Below, piece after piece: positions 1 to 7,228 of a stretch of DNA of 14,421 nucleotides. The notes under the pieces were generated by a model. That model was not told where the DNA came from. It saw nothing but the letters and a program-made list of their open reading frames with translations, and did not search any database. The stretch comes from DASQJL01 sp035689165 (lineage in GTDB: Bacteria; Eisenbacteria; RBG-16-71-46; SZUA-252): NCBI GenBank assembly GCA_035689165.1, contig DASSLZ010000297.1, positions 1 to 14,421 on the forward strand. Reading direction: 5' to 3'. Made by a program: the position numbers and the translations under genes. Positions within the stretch are counted from its first letter, which is position 1, and every line of letters begins with the position of its first letter.

Positions 1-2
1 CT

Positions 3-212
3 GATTCGAAGCCGGACCCCGAACGGCTTTCTTCCTATGCGCGCGGAGATCTCGCTCGCCGCGTCATCCAAGATTGGCGAGCGCTGCCCTGGAGGCGAAG
101 CGTGAGAGATTCAGTCTACGCGGAGCGAAGGAGGTGGCTCATCGACGGTAAGCCGCCCTATGGGACCTTCAGGGAGGACATGGAGCGCTCCCGGGAAGAG
201 CTAGAGCCTTAG
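3..212 (+). CDS. C-terminal fragment of an unidentified protein
   Basis: The frame is open from the left edge of the window to a TAG at 210-212, giving the last 69 residues of a gene that starts upstream. The fragment is hydrophilic and rich in Arg, Glu and Trp, with no membrane segment and no motif I recognise. It ends in a charged run (ERSREELEP). It converges on the minus-strand secreted-protein gene with only 16 bases between the two stops, and no terminator is visible in that gap. The function is unknown. The frame is supported only by its openness and its position at the edge, so a chance open frame in GC-rich DNA is not excluded. Confidence 0.5.
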   Translation, partial: DSKPDPERLSSYARGDLARRVIQDWRALPWRRSVRDSVYAERRRWLIDGKPPYGTFREDMERSREELEP

Positions 213-228
213 GGCTCGTCGCTCGAGA

Positions 229-1035
229 TCAGTCCACCTTCACGATGCGACTCGTGAGGTGCTCCGTTCCTACCCGAGCGCTGACGAAGTAGACGCCCGA
301 GGCGCAGGACGACCCTGAGTCGCGCCGGCCGTCCCATACGAGGGGATGCACGCCGGAGGCCATCCATCCGGAACGAAGATGCCGCACGGCGCGGCCGCTG
401 GCGTCGTAGACCACGACCTTGACCTCGCTGGCCCTGGGCACGGCCAGGCTGAACTCGGTGGCGCCCCGGAAGGGATTGGGGGCGACCTTGACCCACGGCG
501 CCTGCAATCCGCCGGTGGACGAGATCCCGGTCGCGATGGGATCGGTGGCGTCTACGTGGATCAGCGTGTCGACGCACGCGCTGTTCTGATGCATCGAGAC
601 GTCGATCACGATCCGTGGCCACTCGCTTCCGCCCACGATCATCCCGCTGTCGAAGTGCTGCGGCGCCTCGCCGTCCACGGTGAGGTCCAGCGTGAGCTGG
701 TGCGTGAGCGCGAATTCGCCGCCCCGCTTGTAGGTGCCGGAGCCGTGGATGGTCGCGTACGTGGTGGCGTCGGAGACGACCCAGCGCACGTCGGTGACGG
801 CGTAGTAGTCGTACAGAGGATCGAAGCCGGTGTGTTGCAGGGTGAAGGTGCCCTGGATGGGATGCGTGACGATGGCGCAATCGCACATGGCGAAGCAGCC
901 CGTTTCGAAGCGGGCCGTTTTCTCGAGCTTGTAGGTGAAGACGTCGCCGGATGAGGCGGTCTGGGCGAGGGCGCTCGGGCCGGCGAGCGCGATACAGCCG
1001 GTGACCACGATGGATGCGAACCCGGGAATTCTCAT
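229..1035 (-). CDS. Secreted protein with C-terminal FlgD-like/T9SS-type sorting domain
   Basis: A 268-residue exported protein. The ATG at 1035 is chosen over an upstream in-frame start at 1095 because GGGAGGAA lies six bases before it and it begins a clean signal peptide (MRIPGF, then a hydrophobic core, ending ALA-Q near residue 25). The central part is a beta-rich region of unknown function with a cysteine cluster, CFAMCDC, near residue 47. The last ~85 residues match the FlgD Ig-like/type IX sorting layout: VAPNPF, a strand ending VYDASGR, then WDGRRDSG, then SGVYFV. In FCB-group bacteria such domains direct secretion or surface attachment. The protein is therefore probably outside the cell or on its surface, with substrate unknown. 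The PD40 lipoprotein gene lies upstream on the same strand, 101 bases away. Confidence 0.8.
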   Translation of the reverse strand: MRIPGFASIVVTGCIALAGPSALAQTASSGDVFTYKLEKTARFETGCFAMCDCAIVTHPIQGTFTLQHTGFDPLYDYYAVTDVRWVVSDATTYATIHGSGTYKRGGEFALTHQLTLDLTVDGEAPQHFDSGMIVGGSEWPRIVIDVSMHQNSACVDTLIHVDATDPIATGISSTGGLQAPWVKVAPNPFRGATEFSLAVPRASEVKVVVYDASGRAVRHLRSGWMASGVHPLVWDGRRDSGSSCASGVYFVSARVGTEHLTSRIVKVD

Positions 1036-1136
1036 GGCTTCCTCCCCTGTTGCGCGGTCGAGGACCACGCTACACCCGGGGGAAGCTTGGCTCAACCACC
1101 AGAATCACGGCCCTTCGCGGGCCCGAACCAAGCGCC

Positions 1137-1997
1137 TCAAGGACCCCAGTCGGGATCGGATTCGTTGGCCGGATTCTGGCTCAGGTTCTTGGGATCGGTC
1201 CCGTCCAGGCGGACCGTGTAGATCTCCTCGTTGGCGTCGTAGGTATCGGTGATGAAGATGATCCTCGAGCCGTCGGGGGACCACCGCGCGTCGCGCCCGG
1301 CCGCGGGCGACGACAGGCCGCTGCCGTCCGCGTTCATGACGTACACGCTGCCGGCCGCGCTATAGACGAACTTGGTCCCGTCCGGAGACCAGGCGAGGGA
1401 GTTCTTGGCCACGCCGTCGGTGGTCACGCGGTGCGCGCCCGTTCCGTTCGCGAAGATGGTGTAGATGTCGTTGGTTGCCTGGCCGTTCAACCCGTTCGAC
1501 ACGTAGGCGAGCTTGGTGCCGTCGGGACTCCAGGTGACGTAGTCGCCTCCCACGTGGAGCCACTGCCGGCCCGTTCCGTCGGCGTTCATGACGGCGATGC
1601 TGTCGGCCACCAGCGCGAGCTTGGTACCGTCGTGCGACCACTCGGCGCGTTTCCCTGGCGCGAGCCCGATCTGCGACGTGCCGTCCACGTTCATCACGAA
1701 CACGTTCGAGGGATTGAGCTCGCGCCGGAAGGTGATCCGGGTGCCGTCCGGCGAGAGAAGGGGGGCCGCATCCTGGACGCTGTTGAAGGTGAGGCGCGTG
1801 ACGTGCGTGCCGTCGTCCTGCATCGAGTAGATCTCGCCGTGCCCCTCATCCCGGTTGCTCGCGAACACGATGGTGCCGGGCACCACGGGCTTGGGAATGG
1901 GGCCGACCTCGCCCCCGCGGCGCGAGAAACAGCCGGTCAGGAGCAGGCAGCTGGCAGCCAGGAACAGAGCCTTTCTTCCGAGCACGTTCACCCCCAA
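1137..1997 (-). CDS. TolB-like PD40/WD40-like beta-propeller lipoprotein
   Basis: About 286 residues. The N-terminus is a lipoprotein signal peptide with lipobox LTGC (Cys 23), so the mature protein should be lipid-anchored. The rest is a chain of PD40 repeats: variants of WSPDGTKLAY recur about five times, plus a first blade with IVFASNRD and IYSM. This fits a six-bladed TolB-type propeller, a fold usually used for protein or ligand binding. The start is uncertain: the longest frame begins at a TTG (1997), while in-frame GTGs at 1991 and 1985 are also plausible, and the one at 1985 has a G-rich stretch just upstream. All keep the signal peptide. No Pal, TolA or other Tol genes are nearby, so it is unlikely to be the canonical TolB of a Tol-Pal operon. 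Confidence 0.85.
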   Translation of the reverse strand: MGVNVLGRKALFLAASCLLLTGCFSRRGGEVGPIPKPVVPGTIVFASNRDEGHGEIYSMQDDGTHVTRLTFNSVQDAAPLLSPDGTRITFRRELNPSNVFVMNVDGTSQIGLAPGKRAEWSHDGTKLALVADSIAVMNADGTGRQWLHVGGDYVTWSPDGTKLAYVSNGLNGQATNDIYTIFANGTGAHRVTTDGVAKNSLAWSPDGTKFVYSAAGSVYVMNADGSGLSSPAAGRDARWSPDGSRIIFITDTYDANEEIYTVRLDGTDPKNLSQNPANESDPDWGP

Positions 1998-2151
1998 CCC
2001 GATGACCTAGCGGCGGCAATGGGACTGCGGAGACCCTCATCCTGTATCGGCAGTTTTGGCCGTGAGGAACAGTGATTTCGCGGTCGGCGTCTCGGTTGGA
2101 AGCGCCGCGTTTACAGCGGCTTATGGGGCGCTCTTCAAGCGTTCTCGGGGG

Positions 2152-3831
2152 CTACCTGCCGGACCGCCACATCCCCCAGAGAACGGACACCCCGAATGCG
2201 AGCGAGAAGAGGAGCGCGAACCGGAACAGCCAGTCCACGACCGGCTCGAGCGCGGGGACCATACGGATCCCGGCCGCCAGGCCCAGCGCCACGATCGATG
2301 CCGCGAGCAGCATGGCGAGCACCAGCCGGTTGGTCATCTTCTGGAACTCGCGCGTCGCGCTCTCCAGTCCGCGATGGTCCACCTTGATCGCGATCTCGCC
2401 GCGCTCGAAGCGGCCGAGCAGCCGGGCCGCGCGGCGTGGGAAGTCGGCACCCAGCTCGGCGGCCTCGACGGCCGCCAGACCGGCGCGGCGCGCCAGCGCG
2501 GCGGGGGCGTAGCGCCGCCGCGCCAGCTTCTTGATGACCGGCGTCGCGAACTCCAGGTAGCGGAAGTCGGGATCCAGCGACAGCCCCAGTCCCTCCGCCA
2601 TGTTGATCACGCGCAACAGCTGCGCCAGCTCGCTTGGAAGCTGCAGCTTGTGGCGGAACGCGATCGAGAAGAGCTCGTCGGTGACGGTCGCGGCGCTCAG
2701 GTCGCGAATGGAAGAGGAGCCGTAGCGGTTGACCAGCCTGGCCAGATCCCGCTCGAACGAGACGCGATCGGCCCGGGCGCCGGCCACCCCCAGCGCGTAC
2801 AGCTCCTCCGCCAGCGCTTCGGCGTCCTCGCGGACGCCCGCGAGCATCGCGGCCATGAGATGCCGCTGCGTCGGCTCGCTGAGCCGTCCGACCATGCCGA
2901 AATCCACCACGGCCAGCGTGCCGCTTGGCTGCACGAAGAAGTTGCCGGGATGGGGATCGGCGTGGAAGAAGCCCAGCTCGAACACCTGGCGCAGGAAGAG
3001 CCGCACCGCGGTCTCGGCCAGCGCCCTCCGCGAGATACCGAGCTGGTCCAGCCGCCCGGCGTCGGTGAACTTGACACCGCCCACGCGCTCCATCGTGAGC
3101 ACGCGGGTCGTCGTCAGCTCGTCGTAGACGCGCGGGATCCAGACCCGGCGGTCGTTGCCGAAGGCGATCCGCATCTTGGTCGCGTTCTGCCCCTCGCGCA
3201 CGTAGTCCAGCTCGTCGCGAAGCGTGGCGGCGAACTCCGCCATCAGCGGGCGCAGCTCGTAGTCGTGCCCGATCGGGGTATGGACCTGCACCCAGTCGAC
3301 GGCCTGGCGCAGGATCTGGAGATCCTGGTCCACCTGCTCGACCACGCCCGGCCGGCGCACCTTGATCACGACCGGCGTCCCGTCGCCGAGCAGCGCCTCG
3401 TGCACCTGACCGATCGACGCCGAAGCCAGCGGCCGCTGCTCGATCCAGGCGAAGGAGCCGAGCTTGGGCCCGGGCAGGTCTTCCATGAGGATGCGGCGAA
3501 TCTCCTCGAAGGGCACCGGCGGCGCCGAATCTTGAAGCTTCGACAACTCGGCGATCACCTCCGGAGGGAGCAGGTCGGCGCGCGTGCTCAGCATCTGGCC
3601 GAGCTTGATGAACGTGACCCCCAATTCGCCGAAGGCGACGCGCAGCCGCTCGGCCTGCGATCGCACCTCGCCGTTCTTGCCGTCCTTGCCGAAGCGGGGA
3701 AGGAAGCGACGGAGCCCCGTAGCCTCGGCGATCGACTCGAGACCGTTCGCGCCGAGAACGCGCGCGATGTGGCGCGTGCGCCGCAGCGCGGCGCGCGCCG
3801 AAGCCCGCCGTCGAGACAGAAGGCCGATCAT
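2152..3831 (-). CDS. ABC1/UbiB-family atypical protein kinase-like protein
   Basis: A 559-residue member of the ABC1/ADCK/UbiB family. Family hallmarks are in order: the KxGQ motif (IKLGQMLSTRADLLP, K76-Q79), the Ala-rich loop (ASASIGQVH, 136-144), the VIKVRRPG lysine (K157), the catalytic-loop-like HADPHPGN (290-297) and DFG (310-312). Two hydrophobic helices near residues 497-520 and 530-550 anchor the C-terminus, as in UbiB. Family members support ubiquinone or other isoprenoid lipid metabolism through ATPase/kinase-like activity. Since the window also encodes quinone-linked cytochromes, a menaquinone-related role is possible but inferred. The ATG at 3831 has GGAGG about 11 bases upstream. 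The gene diverges from the acyltransferase across an intergenic region with an inverted repeat. Confidence 0.93.
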   Translation of the reverse strand: MIGLLSRRRASARAALRRTRHIARVLGANGLESIAEATGLRRFLPRFGKDGKNGEVRSQAERLRVAFGELGVTFIKLGQMLSTRADLLPPEVIAELSKLQDSAPPVPFEEIRRILMEDLPGPKLGSFAWIEQRPLASASIGQVHEALLGDGTPVVIKVRRPGVVEQVDQDLQILRQAVDWVQVHTPIGHDYELRPLMAEFAATLRDELDYVREGQNATKMRIAFGNDRRVWIPRVYDELTTTRVLTMERVGGVKFTDAGRLDQLGISRRALAETAVRLFLRQVFELGFFHADPHPGNFFVQPSGTLAVVDFGMVGRLSEPTQRHLMAAMLAGVREDAEALAEELYALGVAGARADRVSFERDLARLVNRYGSSSIRDLSAATVTDELFSIAFRHKLQLPSELAQLLRVINMAEGLGLSLDPDFRYLEFATPVIKKLARRRYAPAALARRAGLAAVEAAELGADFPRRAARLLGRFERGEIAIKVDHRGLESATREFQKMTNRLVLAMLLAASIVALGLAAGIRMVPALEPVVDWLFRFALLFSLAFGVSVLWGMWRSGR

Positions 3832-3899
3832 GACAGGGCACTCCTCCAGTGGGGGACGCCAACATCGTTACGGGCACGTTCTGTGCCACTCCACTGGCA

Positions 3900-3922
3900 G
3901 GGCTTCGACCGCCTCGAAGCCC
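3900..3922. repeat. Perfect 9-bp inverted repeat in a divergent intergenic region
   Basis: The arms GGGCTTCGA (3900-3908) and TCGAAGCCC (3914-3922) are exact reverse complements around a 5-base centre, CCGCC. The site sits between the divergent UbiB-like gene (start 3831) and the acyltransferase gene. It is not followed by a T-tract, so it does not look like an intrinsic terminator. It could be an operator for a dimeric regulator or an mRNA hairpin in a leader. The site is outside protein-coding sequence only if the acyltransferase starts at 3945 or later, since its frame is open back to 3849. Confidence 0.5.
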
Positions 3923-3944
3923 GTCAAGAGGGTGTGAAGTCGTG

Positions 3945-5498
3945 ATGAATGGCCTGGGTAAGCAGTTCGGTCCGGGAGCGAACGGGAGCGCGCCAGGGGG
4001 GAGCGCGTTCCAGGCCTGCCACGATGGCAGCCGCGCTGACGCGATGGCAGACACGTGCCGTCCGCGTCGCCGCTCGCTCGCCGGGTCCGCTGTGGCCAGG
4101 GCGGCCGGCGTGGCGGCGAGTCTTCTCTACACCGCGCTCGACCGCCTGGCCCAGGCCGCTCTGAACGCGCATTTCAGGCGCGTGCGCGTGGCCCATCGCG
4201 AGCGATTTCCCGAGAGTGGTGCCGCGCTCCTGGTCGCCAATCACCCTTCCGCCTGGGCGGACGCCGTCGTGCTGCTTGGCGCGTTCGGCAGGAAGCTCCA
4301 CTTCCTGGTCCAGGGTAGCCAGTTCCGGCCCTGGCCGCGAGGAATGCTGCTGCGGCTCTTCGGCGCGCTCCCGGTCTACGCGCGCGACGCCCATCCCCGC
4401 GCGGCGGCCCGGAACGCCGAGACGTTCCGCCGCTGCGAAGCCCTCTTCGACCGCGGCGAAGTCGTGGCGGTGTTTCCGGAGGGGATCAGCGAGACCGACC
4501 GGCGGCTGATGCCGCTTCGCACCGGCGCCGCGCGGCTCGCGATCGCCTACGCGGGGCGGCCGGGCGCGCGCCCGCTCCCCCTCTCGGCGGTCGGGCTCCA
4601 CTATTCCGATCGCGTGGCGTTCCGGAGCGACGTGTCGGTGAACGTGGGGCAGCCGATCGACGTCTACGACCTGGTGGAGTCCTGGGATCCCGAGGTGGCC
4701 GCGGTCCGGCTCACGGACCGGATCGGTGCGGAGATCCGAATGCTGGCCCTGGGGGCGGTGCGTCCCCGGCAGGCCGCGGTCCTCTCCGCGCTCGAGCCGA
4801 TCGCGGAGCGGATGGCGGAGGGGCTGGAGATCGACGGTCCCTCCGAAGTGCTCGGCCGCGCGCTCGAAGACCTGGAGCGCGAGGACCCGGAGACGTTCCG
4901 CCGGTTGGAGCGCCGGGCTCTGGCGCAGGAGCGGACCCGGCGGGCGCTCCGCGTCTCCGATCGCGCGCTCGCGATGCGGCGCTCGCGACGCTCGCCCGCG
5001 CGCGCCGCGCTCTCCGCCACGGCCACGGCTCTGGGGGCGCTTCCCGCCGCCGTGGGCGCACTGATCCATGCGCTTCCCGCGGCGCTCACCGACCTGGCCA
5101 CGCGGCGAATCGCCACGACGCCGGCCCAGGTCGCGTTCGTGCGGATCGCGGCGGGCGCGATCTTCTTCATCGCGTGGTACGTCGTCCTGGGTTGGGCGGT
5201 TCTGTTCGGGATGGGCGTTGGCCCCGAGATGACGGCGGGAGTGCTCGCGGTGTGCGGGCTCCTCGGCGCGTGCGCGCTCGCCTACACGCCTCGCGCGCGC
5301 GAACAGCTCGAGCGGTGGCGCGTCGGGTGGATCGCGTTCCGCCATCTGAGCCTTGTCTGCCGGGCCCACCGCGAGGAAGAATGGCTCGAGCGCCGCGTCG
5401 CGGCACTCCTCGAATACGCCCTGGAGGTCGCGGATGTCGATCCTGCATACACGCCGGTTCTCGAGCTGGGCGCGCGGCCATCTCCTCTGCAGCGTTGA
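3945..5498 (+). CDS. PlsC-like lysophospholipid/glycerol-phosphate acyltransferase with C-terminal membrane domain
   Basis: About 517 residues from the ATG at 3945. The frame is open back to 3849, and a second ATG at 4044 is equally possible; none has a well-spaced ribosome binding site. The catalytic block is NHPSAWAD (H100 to D106), which has five residues between His and Asp rather than the four of classic PlsC, as in Gat/GPT2-like LPLAT relatives. The substrate-binding block is FPEGIS (177-182), followed by LMPLRTGAARLA. After a charged, Arg/Glu-rich middle there are two hydrophobic helices (about 402-425 and 429-447) and a charged tail. It probably acylates a glycerophosphate or lysolipid at the inner face of the membrane. 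Its 3' end overlaps the deacetylase gene by 65 bases, implying coupled expression. Confidence 0.85.
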   Translation: MNGLGKQFGPGANGSAPGGSAFQACHDGSRADAMADTCRPRRRSLAGSAVARAAGVAASLLYTALDRLAQAALNAHFRRVRVAHRERFPESGAALLVANHPSAWADAVVLLGAFGRKLHFLVQGSQFRPWPRGMLLRLFGALPVYARDAHPRAAARNAETFRRCEALFDRGEVVAVFPEGISETDRRLMPLRTGAARLAIAYAGRPGARPLPLSAVGLHYSDRVAFRSDVSVNVGQPIDVYDLVESWDPEVAAVRLTDRIGAEIRMLALGAVRPRQAAVLSALEPIAERMAEGLEIDGPSEVLGRALEDLEREDPETFRRLERRALAQERTRRALRVSDRALAMRRSRRSPARAALSATATALGALPAAVGALIHALPAALTDLATRRIATTPAQVAFVRIAAGAIFFIAWYVVLGWAVLFGMGVGPEMTAGVLAVCGLLGACALAYTPRAREQLERWRVGWIAFRHLSLVCRAHREEEWLERRVAALLEYALEVADVDPAYTPVLELGARPSPLQR

Positions 5499-6102
5499 CG
5501 AGAGGCCGGACCGCTTCGCGATCACCTTCGACGACGGACCCAATCCCAACGCCACCGACGCCGTCCTGGACGTGCTCGCGCGCCACGATGCGCGCGCGAC
5601 CTTCTTCATGCTGGGGGGGCACGTGCGCCGCCGCCCGGAGCTGGCCCGGCGCGTCGTCGCGGCCGGCCACGAGGCCGCGGTCCACGGCGACACGCACTGG
5701 CCGATGCCGCTCCTCCTTCCGGGGGCGATGCGGGGGCAGGTCCGCCGCTGCGCCGCCTCGATCGAGGCGGCGACCGGAACATCCCCCCGTTTCTACCGCC
5801 CCCCGTTCGGGTTCATGACCCCCGGCCAGGCCCGCTTCATCCGGGGACTGGGGTTCGAGTCGGTGCTGGGGGACGTCTATCCCGAAGACCCGCACCGGCC
5901 CGGGGCCGGCCGGATCGCGACGCGGGTGCTTCGGCGGCTCTCGGGAGGCTCGATCCTGATCCTCCATGACGGAAGCCCCTTTGGGGCGGCCGACCGGAGC
6001 CAGACGGTCGAGGCCCTGGGGGCGATCCTGGGGGAAATGGGGCGGCGGGGGCTCCGGGGGGTCACGGTGGCGGAGCTGGTGGGGGACCGAAAAATTTTCT
6101 GA
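5434..6102 (+). CDS. NodB-domain polysaccharide deacetylase family protein
   Basis: A 222-residue carbohydrate esterase 4-type (NodB homology) protein. The ATG at 5434 has GGAGG six bases upstream (5423-5427), a clear signal, although this places the start inside the end of the acyltransferase gene. Visible motifs: TFDDGPNPNAT (motif 1 with the catalytic base and metal Asp pair), HGDTH (motif 2, the two metal-binding His as HxxxH), YRPPFGF (motif 3) and LILHDGSP (motif 5). The domain fills nearly the whole protein. There is no signal peptide, so unless exported otherwise it acts in the cytoplasm, perhaps on a lipid-linked sugar intermediate. Pairing with an acyltransferase suggests glycolipid or envelope-polysaccharide synthesis; the substrate is unknown. 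Confidence 0.92.
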   Translation: MSILHTRRFSSWARGHLLCSVDERPDRFAITFDDGPNPNATDAVLDVLARHDARATFFMLGGHVRRRPELARRVVAAGHEAAVHGDTHWPMPLLLPGAMRGQVRRCAASIEAATGTSPRFYRPPFGFMTPGQARFIRGLGFESVLGDVYPEDPHRPGAGRIATRVLRRLSGGSILILHDGSPFGAADRSQTVEALGAILGEMGRRGLRGVTVAELVGDRKIF

Positions 6103-6145
6103 ATCGCCGCTTTTTGGGCCTCCCCAAGTCCCTGGGGTTCAGGTC

Positions 6146-6151
6146 TATACT
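6146..6151 (+). promoter_or_regulatory. Possible -10 element (TATACT), leaderless spacing
   Basis: TATACT (five of six matches to TATAAT) lies six bases before the ATG of the small exported protein gene at 6158. This spacing would put the transcription start at about the ATG itself, a leaderless arrangement. It would also explain why no Shine-Dalgarno sequence is seen before this gene. A matching -35 box is not evident, so support is weak. Confidence 0.35.
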
Positions 6152-6157
6152 TGGTCC

Positions 6158-6634
6158 ATGTCCGCCGCAACCCGGGTTCTGGCCGTGAGCGCGCTGGTGG
6201 TGGGTCTATGCCCGGCGCTGGCGTTCGCGTGCGAGGACGAGGCTTCGGCCAAGGCCGAAGCTTCCGCGAAGACGGTCAAGGTCGAAATCTGCAAGGCCTC
6301 GACCAAGTGCACCGTCAAGATCAAAACGTCCCGCGCCGAGAAGTCCGTGACCGTCGTGGCGGACGACACGAAGTGTTCGGTTTCCGCGAAGGCGATGAAC
6401 ACGCAGGGCGCGCACCACGCGTGGGAGCCGGGACACCTGATCGAGCCCGACTCGATGAAGCTCGGTCCCGGCGACGATCTCAACGCACCGAACGCCGAGC
6501 AGTGGGTCCGCATCTCCAGCAAGAGCGGCTCGGTTCAGATCCACCGCGGCCCCTGGGAGAAAAAGACGGAGGGCCGCACGTGGATGAATGTGTACGGCCC
6601 CTACCGCGTCTTCCTGCAGTCGCAGCTTCCCTAG
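6158..6634 (+). CDS. Small exported protein of unknown function
   Basis: 158 residues. The start at 6158 is chosen because it begins a clear signal peptide (MSAATRVLAVSALVVG, core ending ALAFA), with likely cleavage before the Cys of ACEDE. The sequence at that site is not a good lipobox. The mature protein starts with a small internal repeat (EASAK, AEASAK), then a Lys/Thr-rich beta-like region with cysteines in EICKASTKC and DDTKCS. The C-terminal part is rich in Trp, His and Pro. No known family is recognised. It lies 55 bases after the deacetylase and ends one base before the stop of the convergent Spy-like gene. It is probably periplasmic, and the Cys residues could form disulfides. Confidence 0.75.
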   Translation: MSAATRVLAVSALVVGLCPALAFACEDEASAKAEASAKTVKVEICKASTKCTVKIKTSRAEKSVTVVADDTKCSVSAKAMNTQGAHHAWEPGHLIEPDSMKLGPGDDLNAPNAEQWVRISSKSGSVQIHRGPWEKKTEGRTWMNVYGPYRVFLQSQLP

Positions 6635-6635
6635 A

Positions 6636-7088
6636 TCACATCACCAGCGTTCCCGTTCGCAAGAGATAGGCGAGCCGCGCCCGCTGCTCGGGTTGCAGCA
6701 GGGCGTGCAGCCGCTCGATCGATTCCACGACCTTCCGCTGGACGCGATCGGCGCTCTTCGTGCGGAGCGCCGCGGCTTCGTCCGCCTTGGCGCGATCGAA
6801 CGCATCGCCCTCGGAGGCTTCGGCCAGCAGGCTCACCGCGCGGCGGTCGTCCACTTCGGCCTGGGCGCGCTCGATCTTCAGCTGGTCGAGGATCGCCGCG
6901 ACCTGCTTCATCTGCGCGTCGTCCAGCTGTAGCTTCCAGGCCAGGAAGCGCAGCGGACGGCGGACGCCGAGGCCGGGCGAGTGTCCGAAGCCGGGGTAGT
7001 GGTGGTGGGAGAAGTCGGACCAGGGTTGGCTCGCGCCCCAGCGGGGACCGCACTGGGCGCGCGCCGCGTGTACGGCGGGACGGCACAT
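6636..7088 (-). CDS. Spy/CpxP-like (heavy-metal resistor fold) protein lacking a signal peptide
   Basis: 150 residues from the ATG at 7088, preceded by GGAGG with eight-base spacing; a GTG at 7103 is in frame but overlaps that ribosome binding site. The C-terminal ~100 residues form an all-helical, charged segment with two LTxxQ-like motifs, LDDAQMKQ and LQPEQRARL, typical of the Spy/CpxP/ZraP family of metal-binding chaperone-like proteins. Before it is a His/Gly-rich stretch (SHHHYPGFGHSPG) and RRPLRFLAWKL. Classic family members are periplasmic, but the N-terminus here (MCRPAVHAAR) is not a signal peptide, so a cytoplasmic location is inferred. The His cluster could bind metal. It may be controlled by the tandem-repeat promoter at 7187-7218. 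Confidence 0.75.
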   Translation of the reverse strand: MCRPAVHAARAQCGPRWGASQPWSDFSHHHYPGFGHSPGLGVRRPLRFLAWKLQLDDAQMKQVAAILDQLKIERAQAEVDDRRAVSLLAEASEGDAFDRAKADEAAALRTKSADRVQRKVVESIERLHALLQPEQRARLAYLLRTGTLVM

Positions 7089-7186
7089 AGGATGTTCCTC
7101 CACGCGCCGGGGCCGTGCTCTCCGAAGTCTCGGGAGGGCTCCCGGCGGGTCGTCACGACGCGGGCACCATGCCTCGCGTCGGATGA

Positions 7187-7218
7187 ATCATAGCACGGCA
7201 TCCGGGAACGGCATCCGG
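7187..7218 (-). promoter_or_regulatory. Promoter-like site with tandem 11-bp direct repeats over the -35 region
   Basis: On the minus strand CCGGATGCCGT occurs twice exactly (7218-7208 and 7205-7195) with a 13-base period. The second copy is two bases from TATGAT (7192-7187), five of six matches to a -10 box. The repeats occupy the usual -35 position, the layout of an activator-dependent promoter such as a PhoB-type site bound by a tandem dimer. It points at the Spy-like gene, whose start is about 90 bases downstream. The function is inferred. Confidence 0.45.
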
Positions 7219-7228
7219 TGGGGCACCG

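Noticed and set aside
1109..1123. Hairpin GGCCC-TTCGC-GGGCC after the PD40 gene
   Set aside because: It has a five-base-pair stem without a U-tract. It could weakly help termination but is expected by chance at this GC content.
1137..1997. Calling the PD40 lipoprotein tolB of a Tol-Pal system
   Set aside because: It has a lipobox instead of TolB's usual periplasmic signal, and no tolA, pal or ybgF genes are nearby.
2104..2120. Small hairpin GCCGC/GCGGC downstream of the UbiB-like gene
   Set aside because: It has only five base pairs and no T-tract on either strand, which is too weak to call a terminator.
2135..4054. Long minus-strand frame overlapping the UbiB-like gene, and the plus-strand frame at 2056-3945
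   Set aside because: The UbiB-family motifs (KxGQ, HADPHPGN, DFG) are in the 2152-3831 minus frame. The others are compositionally biased shadows.
3924..5693. Minus-strand open frame opposite the acyltransferase
   Set aside because: No motif is present and the composition is Arg/Pro/Gly-rich; the plus strand carries the NHPSAWAD and FPEGIS motifs.
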